64,000 nt of DNA from Ottelia alismoides (Eukaryota > Streptophyta > Magnoliopsida > Alismatales > Hydrocharitaceae), in the NCBI GenBank assembly GCA_037367405.1, contig JAZKJV010000155.1:124001-188000 (forward strand). The letters run 5' to 3'. Of the stretch, positions 58,190 through 64,000 are shown one piece after another. The notes beneath the pieces were generated by a model that ran no database searches, had not been told where the DNA came from, and was given only the letters and a program-made list of their open reading frames with translations. Each line of letters begins with the position of its first letter. Position 1 is the stretch's first letter. A program made the translations under genes and the position numbers.

Positions 58190-58797
58190 ACCCCTCCTGC
58201 TCTCGCTTGGATCATTGACTCCGAAGCCTCTACTCAACTGATCGAAGCAGGCAGTTTACTAACCCTCTCTAAATACTCTTTCTCGGTGAAGTCGATTCAA
58301 GTCGCCAATGGGACTCACTCGCCTTTAACTACCGTCAGAACTATGGAGTTCCCCAAGCTCCGATTGTTTGGGGTTCATTGTGGCACTGATTTCCCTCATA
58401 AGTAATTCTTTGTTCATAAGCTTTGTGTTGAGCTTAATTGTCATGTGATACTTAATGAATTTTGTTGCTATTTTCAATATATCTGGACGAGGTAGATTTT
58501 TTATGGGGGCATGAGAAGATTACCTCTATTATCTTGACATACCCTCGGATTCTAAGTTCGATGGTGTTGCATTCATCTCCAAAGACAAGCTCCTATGGCA
58601 TATGCTTCTTGGGCACCTTCCACTAAGGCTCTCTCCATGATGTTCCTTGAACTCTCTACTATGAAGCCCTTACAATGTGATGCGTGTGAGTTTAGGAAAC
58701 ATCATCGAGCTTCTTTCCCAGCTTATATTGAGTGTTGTCGTACTACACCTTCTGGTATTATTCATTGTGATGTTTAGGGACCTTGCTTGGTCCAAAC
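58190..58797 (+). pseudogene. Copia C protease and integrase N-terminus
   Basis: WIIDSEAST at about 58206 marks the protease active site, with the usual DSG changed to DSE (GGN to GAA). Later, LQCDACEFRKHHRASF fits the CxxC half of the integrase zinc site and IIHCDV-stop-GP the first catalytic block, with TAG probably from TGG. It is then cut by hAT-like element 4. Confidence 0.75.
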
Positions 58798-59574
58798 CAA
58801 GGTTGCAGAAAACGGTAGTCGGTACTCGGTCGGCGGGGTCACTGACTAAGGATTAATCGGCAGTCGGGAGAGTAATCGGATTTAGTCGGGCATTAGTCGG
58901 TTTTGATTTTTTTAATTATTTTAAATATATAAATCGATTTTTAATACATACACTCTCATATATATACACAAATTTAGCAATTTTAATACATACAAACCCA
59001 AAGCTAACCAAATTCACAAGTTACTAATCAACAAACTCACGTGTTACTAATCATTGTAATTAAGAATCACGAAGCTAATTAACAAATCACAAAAGATAAA
59101 TAAAAAGATGTAATAATTATATAACCTTATAGTTATTGACATAATTTGATAATGTAAAAGAATTCATATACATATCTGTTGTAGTCAAGGATACTAAATG
59201 TTTGTTAGAACGTTGTTAGTTTACACCGTACTTTCATGTGTCCACAAGGATGTTAAGGCAAAAGGAGGAATATTTTTGTATTATTTTAAGTATAAAACCA
59301 CTTCATATATATTTGAATTTATAGTAATAATGACTAAGTAATAACAACACAAACAATTAAAAGTATATAAAAAAGTATACAAAAACAGTATACAAACAGT
59401 TTAAAACTTCTATGCAAAAGTCGGCCGACTAGTCGACCGACTAGGCCGATTACTCGGGCGACTAATCGGGTCGACCCGACTATAGGCCGATTTGGCCTAG
59501 TCGAGTCGGATACCCCCTCGACTCGACTAGTCGGGCCGACTAGTCAGCCTAGTCGGCCGACTTTTACAACAGTG
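58798..59574. mobile_element. hAT-like element 4 (GTCGG type), in copia C integrase
   Basis: 777 bp with a perfect 8 bp duplication GTCCAAAC (58790-58797, 59575-59582). Ends CAAGGTTGCAGAAAACGG and, reverse-complemented, CACTGTTGTAAAAGTCGG. Both ends are packed with GTCGG/CCGAC and TAGTCGG words (58815-58905, 59420-59565). The middle is AT-rich without a gene. Confidence 0.86.
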
Positions 59575-59582
59575 GTCCAAAC

Positions 59583-61990
59583 TATGAGTAGTCATCACTA
59601 TTTTATTGTATTTGAGGATGATTATAGTAGATCCTCTTGGGTTTACCTTAACATTCAAAGATTAATAAAATTGTCAGAAAAATCTTTGAATATATCAAAA
59701 CTTCTTTCTCTACATGTGTTCAAATTATTCGAATTGATAATGCATTTGAGTTCACCCAACAGGATTTGACATCTTTCTTTGCCTCTCAGGAATTGTTCAT
59801 CAAACATCTTGTCCATATACATCTCAATAGAATGGGGTAGTGGAAAGGAAACTCTGATATGTGCTTGATATTGCTAGGTCTTTCCTCACTCAGATGAATA
59901 TTCCCAAGTACTGTTAGGAAGATGCCATCCTTGTTATTGTTCATCTCATCAACAGGGTTCCCTCTTATGTCCTAAAAGGGGGGTATTCCTTTATCTTTAC
60001 TATACCCCACTGAGTCTCCTCCTCCTTTACCTTGGAGAATTTTTAGGTGCATTGCATTTGTTCACAACTTCCATACAGCTCACAAATTATCACATAGAGG
60101 CATCAAGTGTGTCTTTCTTGGGTACTCACATACTCAAAAACGATATCGGTGCAATGATTTTGTTGGGTGGCGGTGCTATATTTCCATGGATGTCACTTCC
60201 TTTGAGCAGACAGGCTTCTTTACATAGACTATGGATGGCATCCCTTTAGATCTTCCATCTCCACCAATCATCTATATACACATGAACACCACTGTACATG
60301 CTTTTTTTCCTTCGTTTATTTCTTTTTTGCAGGATGGTATGCCATCTTCAAGTGCTCCTTCCATTATTGTCTAAGATATACCTGAGGAGCTTCTGATAGC
60401 TCTTCGCAAGCAAAAGAGGCATGTACTTCTCAACTTATGTCACATTTTACTTCTACTGATGGTTTATCTAGCTACGACAAGAGATCTGCAGACGCCCTGA
60501 ATGCCATTTATGTCCCCGGATATCATCATCTTGCAATGCAGGACCAAGGTTGGTAGCATGCCATGGATGAGGAAATGGATTCCCTTACATCTCGGGGCAT
60601 GTGGGATCTTGTGCCATGCCCCTCGGGAGTTCAACATGTAGCTTGCAGATAGGTCTTCACCACCAACCAGTTACCTGATGGGTTGATTGATAGATTGAAA
60701 GCCAAATTAGTTGCAAAAGACTTCACACAAATCTATCGGCTTGATTACTTGAGACATTCTCTCCAATTACCAAAATGGGGTCTATACGTACTATTCTTTC
60801 TATTGACGGAAACAAGGCCTAGCTTATTTTTCAATTTAATGTGAAGAACACCTTCCCCTATGATGACCTCGAGGAGGAGGTTTATATGATGCAGTCGTCG
60901 GATTATGTAGTCGAGGGGGAGTGTGTATGCCGAATACGTAAAGCCATCTATGACCTAAAATAGAGCTCTAGATCATGGTTTGACAGACATACTACTGAGA
61001 TCATGGTTTTAGAGGACGACATCTGATTACTTTGCCGTTGTCAGACAATAGTCTACGAGCATCATTGTTCTTGATGTCTATGTTGATGATATGGTCGTCA
61101 CTGGTTAAGACGAAGCCAATATTTCAGAGACCAAGACCTTCCTCCAGAATGTTTTTGTCACGAAGGATCTTGGCCAACTCCGCTACTTTCTTGGCATTGA
61201 GGTGATACGCACTACAAAGGAGCTCCATCTCTTACAGAGGAAGTATTGCCTTGACATTCTAACTGAGGTTGTACTACTTGGATGCAAGCCAACTGGCATC
61301 CCTACAGAAGTGAGGAAACATTCCACATCTATTGATCCTACGTTTGAGGATACTACAAGATATAGAAGCCTAGTGAGTAAACTTCTCTATCTCATTATTA
61401 TTAGGCTCAATATATCATATGTTGTGAGCAGTGTCAGCTAGCACATGGAGACCTCTTTTACAATCATTGGCAGGATGTTCTTCTTATCCTTTGTTGCTTG
61501 AAGGAATCTCCCCGACGTGGACTCTTCTATGGGATCAATGGTCACACTGATGTCTCCTACACATATGTTAACTATGTCAATTCGTATGAGGACCACCGAT
61601 CCACTACAGGTTATGATGTGCTCGTTGGGAGGCAACCTTATTACTTGACGAAGCAAGAAGCAGACAATGGTCTCTCGATCGAGTGCAGAGATAGAATACA
61701 TAGCAATGGCCCAAGCCATCTGTGAGATCACATGGCTTGTCTCCTTACAAGAACTTGGACTTTCAGTTGCTACTTCGGTACCATTATAATTTGATAAGTC
61801 TGTCGCATACATCACCACAAATCATGTATTCCACGAGTGGACCAGGCACATTGAGGTTGACTGACACTTCATTCGTGATGCAATACGAGGAGGACGAAAC
61901 TCTATTCTACACATCTCTACCGAACTTCAACTTGTAGACATCTTCACAAAAGCAACGTCGAAGAAATGCTTCTCGTATCTGATTTCCAAA
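59583..61990 (+). pseudogene. Copia C integrase, reverse transcriptase and RNase H remnants
   Basis: Integrase resumes with HHYFIVFEDDYSRSSWVY; later AHKLSHRGIKCVFLG-like pieces span frames near 60080. Reverse transcriptase has MDEEMDSLTSRGMWDLVP, LPDGLIDRLKAKLVAKDFTQ (60676-60735) and LDVYVDDMVVTG (61072), followed by LRYFLGIEVIRT and GCKPTGIPTE. RNase H remnants lie at 61590-61960 and end KLGMIDIYAQI. Stops and frameshifts occur every 50-100 bases. This is the oldest coding remnant in the window. Confidence 0.83.
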
Positions 61991-62020
61991 TTGGGCATGA
62001 TCGACATATATGCACAAATT

Positions 62021-62160
62021 TGAGAGGCAGTGTTAGAGTTGTATTTTCTACTTTATTTGAGTTTGTAACCCTTCAGGATCATATATGCATTTTTTTCATT
62101 TTATGTTCTCTAGGTATCTCTCTACATAACCCAACCATAGTTGATCCTAAGTCCAAGTAA
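62021..62160 (+). repeat. Copia C polypurine tract and 3' LTR
   Basis: TGAGAGGCAG (62021-62030) then TGTTAGAGTTGTATTTTC. It matches the split 5' LTR to about 62118, after which similarity fades; the true right end is not resolved. Confidence 0.72.
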
Positions 62161-62551
62161 ATTGAGAAGGGTTGTGTTAGATAGCCGACAACTAGCGTAA
62201 AATAGTCGGAAACAAATTCTAAAATAGTATTTTAAAAACAATATTTAGGAATTTGCATCAAGATAGTCGGATCTTTTCAACATAGATTTAATCAAACATT
62301 TAGATTTCGTTGGGGCCTACAAGTGATAGGTCGCATCGCTGGAATGTAATGAGAAATTGACAAGGGCCATTACAACGTTGTCCGGATGTAGTTCAAAATT
62401 TACAAGAATTCTTGCATAAGGAACGTACGTAAGTAAATAAGCTAGTTTTATAACATCGTCATCCGAATGCAATCCAAAATTTACAAGGTTCTCGCATAAT
62501 GGACGTACGCGAGTAAAGAATTTAGTCCAAAAGATGTTGCAAAAGAAACAG
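62161..62551. other. Unassigned spacer with an imperfect direct repeat
   Basis: Between copia C and the LINE. Two related segments of about 65 bp, at about 62390-62448 and 62457-62520, share TCAAAATTTACAAG/CCAAAATTTACAAG and GGA(C)GTACG(T/C) words. No gene seen. Confidence 0.4.
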
Positions 62552-64000
62552 AGGATAGGAACTTGGATTATTGGCACTTTGACTGACAAATTGATGAAGA
62601 TAGTAGATACAATGAAAAGGAAGATTGAGATATTATGTCTCCAAGGAACAAAATGGGTAGGAAAGAAAGCGAATGAGATCAAGAAGACATGCTTTACGGT
62701 ATTCAGGTAAAGAGGAGCAAAATGGTATTGTAGTGGTTGTTTTGTTCATAAGGATTTAAAGGATAGTGTGGTTGAGGTGCAAAGATTGGGGAATCATATT
62801 ATTTTGCTAAAATCGGTGCTAGAAGAAGTTATGAACATAATCTCAGTTTATATGCCGCAAGTTGGTTTAGATGAAAGGATTGAACAAGCTTGTTGGGAGG
62901 ATCTGGATAAGACTATGCAACGAATCCCACAAAGAAAGATGATTTGCCAAGGTAGAGATCATATTGGACATGTGGGAAAGGATGCTTCAGGGTAATGTTC
63001 ATGGAGGCCATGGCTTCGAGGATAGAACTGAAGAGGGAAAAGGCATCCTGGATTTTGTAACAAATTATGACCTTTTCATAGCAAACGCTCTCTTCAAGAA
63101 GATGGAGGAGCATTTAATTAATTACACGAGTGGCCCGACTAAAACATAAATAGATTACTTAACGATGACGAGAAGAGTTCACTTATGTTGCAGAGACTAC
63201 AAAGTAATCCCAGGAGAGAACTTGGCATCTCAACATCGCATGCTAGTCATGGATGTGCAAATAAAAGGGTTGGCAAAGAAGGGATAATTCCCAAGATTAT
63301 TAGAATTAAATGATGGAATTTTTAATTGAAGCAATCAAGCTACAAGGAGAAGGTTTTAGAAGACTTATCGTGGGATTGTAACGGAAGTGCAAATGAGATG
63401 TGGGAGGCAGTAGCATCTTGTATCCGAATGGTAGCCAAAGAGATACTAAGTGAGTCTGAGGAGTTCCAAACCAAAAGGAGGCTTCATGTGAAGGAGTGCA
63501 AGATAAGCTTAAAGGTAGAAGACCTTGCTTTAAAGCTATGTATAAGGATAGAACAGAGGAAATTGTCACAAACTACAAAATAACGAAGAAGCAAAGAAGG
63601 ATGTAAGTGAAACCAAGTCGAAAGCTTATGAAGTTTTGTCAAAAAAATTGACTTGAAGGAGGGCTAGAAATATATATTCAGATTAGCCAAAGTAAGAGAA
63701 AGAAAGATCAAAGATTTTTCTCAAGTGAGATGCATCAAGAATGAGAAAGGACATGTGCTTGTTACTCAAAAGGATATAAAGACTAGATGGAAGCAGTATT
63801 GTCATAAGCTTTTCATTAGGAAAGAGAGTAAAGAGATTACTTTGGGAGATCTTGTTGGTAGTGAATGTTACATGAATCATGCAAGCCATAGACGGAAACA
63901 AGTAGAGGATGCTTTAAAGGTTATGAAACATGGGAAAGGGGTAGGACATGACATTCCTATAAACGTTTGGAGAGTTTTAGGTGAATGGGGTTTGACTTGG
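62552..64000 (+). pseudogene. LINE (non-LTR retrotransposon) endonuclease region, cut by the window end
   Basis: The plus strand reads RIGTWIIGTLTDKLMKIVDT, LCLQGTKWVGKKA, VHKDLKDSVVEVQRLGNHII, NIISVYMPQVGLDERIEQ and, in another frame, GFEDRTEEGKGILDFVTNYD, DYKVIPGENLASQHRMLVMD. This is the order of the apurinic-type endonuclease domain of plant L1-type LINEs; near the end GKGVGHDIPINVWRVLGEWG fits the lead-in to reverse transcriptase. The catalytic Glu of LQETKW reads Gly. Stops at 62708 and 63147 and several frameshifts. The 5' end looks truncated, as usual for LINEs; the 3' end is beyond the window. Confidence 0.85.

Larger units (their letters stand above)
36677..62160 (+). mobile_element. 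Copia C: old, heavily invaded Ty1/copia element
   Basis: The 5' LTR is in three pieces (36677-36699, 36994-37013, 53820-53931), split by hAT-like element 5 and copia B. The primer site is at 53932. Gag, protease, integrase, reverse transcriptase and RNase H remnants follow between 56070 and 61990, and a 3' LTR starts at 62031. Removing insertions leaves about 4.9 kb, a normal copia length. Four hAT-like elements and copia B sit inside it, and its coding part is the most decayed in the window. Its right end is uncertain because the 3' LTR diverges after about 62118. Confidence 0.85.

Overview
The window is a repeat-dominated stretch of a plant nuclear genome. Spliced plant-type exons, Ty1/copia elements primed by initiator-Met tRNA, Ty3-type elements with TGATGA...CATCA ends, a Mutator-like element (MULE) and hAT-like elements all point that way. 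The species cannot be fixed from sequence alone. The only convincing host gene is the 3' part of a nuclear gene for mitochondrial ribosomal protein uL3 (minus strand, three exons between 30165 and 35261). Almost everything else is transposable elements inserted into one another, and most insertions can be resolved to the base by target-site duplications (TSDs).

Left nest, 1-29125. The oldest layer is a copia element (copia A, plus strand). Only its 3' part is here (25139-29125), because its gag is split by a large non-autonomous Ty3-type element, E1 (from outside the window to 25138). E1 has 3.3 kb LTRs, a decayed gag, an unrecognised acidic ORF remnant and a series of hairpins ending in G-runs. 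The 3' LTR of E1 is split by E2 (10596-24344, minus, TSD CTACT), which has 3 kb LTRs and a non-coding interior like the LARD class. The left LTR of E2 is split in turn by a full-length copia F (12556-17406, minus, TSD GACAG).

Middle, 29126-36676. After the copia A LTR come about 1 kb of unassigned sequence and then the uL3m exons. The 4.6 kb intron between exons 35157-35261 and 30414-30527 holds a decayed copia (D), itself split by a hAT-like element. No further upstream uL3m exon is recognisable to the end of the window. The next intron is therefore more than 28 kb if the gene is whole.

Right nest, 36677-about 62160. This is an old, heavily decayed copia C (plus) that has collected four hAT-like non-autonomous elements and a second copia, B (37014-53814). 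The 3' LTR of copia B contains a 6 kb MULE (46014-52004). The MULE carries a decayed mudrA-type transposase, interrupted by a 217 bp hAT-like element, and downstream a four-exon gene for a plant mobile domain (PMD) protein. A truncated LINE (62552-64000) closes the window.

The elements work as parasites of one another rather than as a pathway. The most interesting items are the six hAT-like elements with CAWGG termini, each family with its own dense subterminal motif; the MULE with a PMD second gene; the hairpin/G-run cassettes shared by E1 and E2; and a heat-shock-element-like cluster in the copia A LTR.
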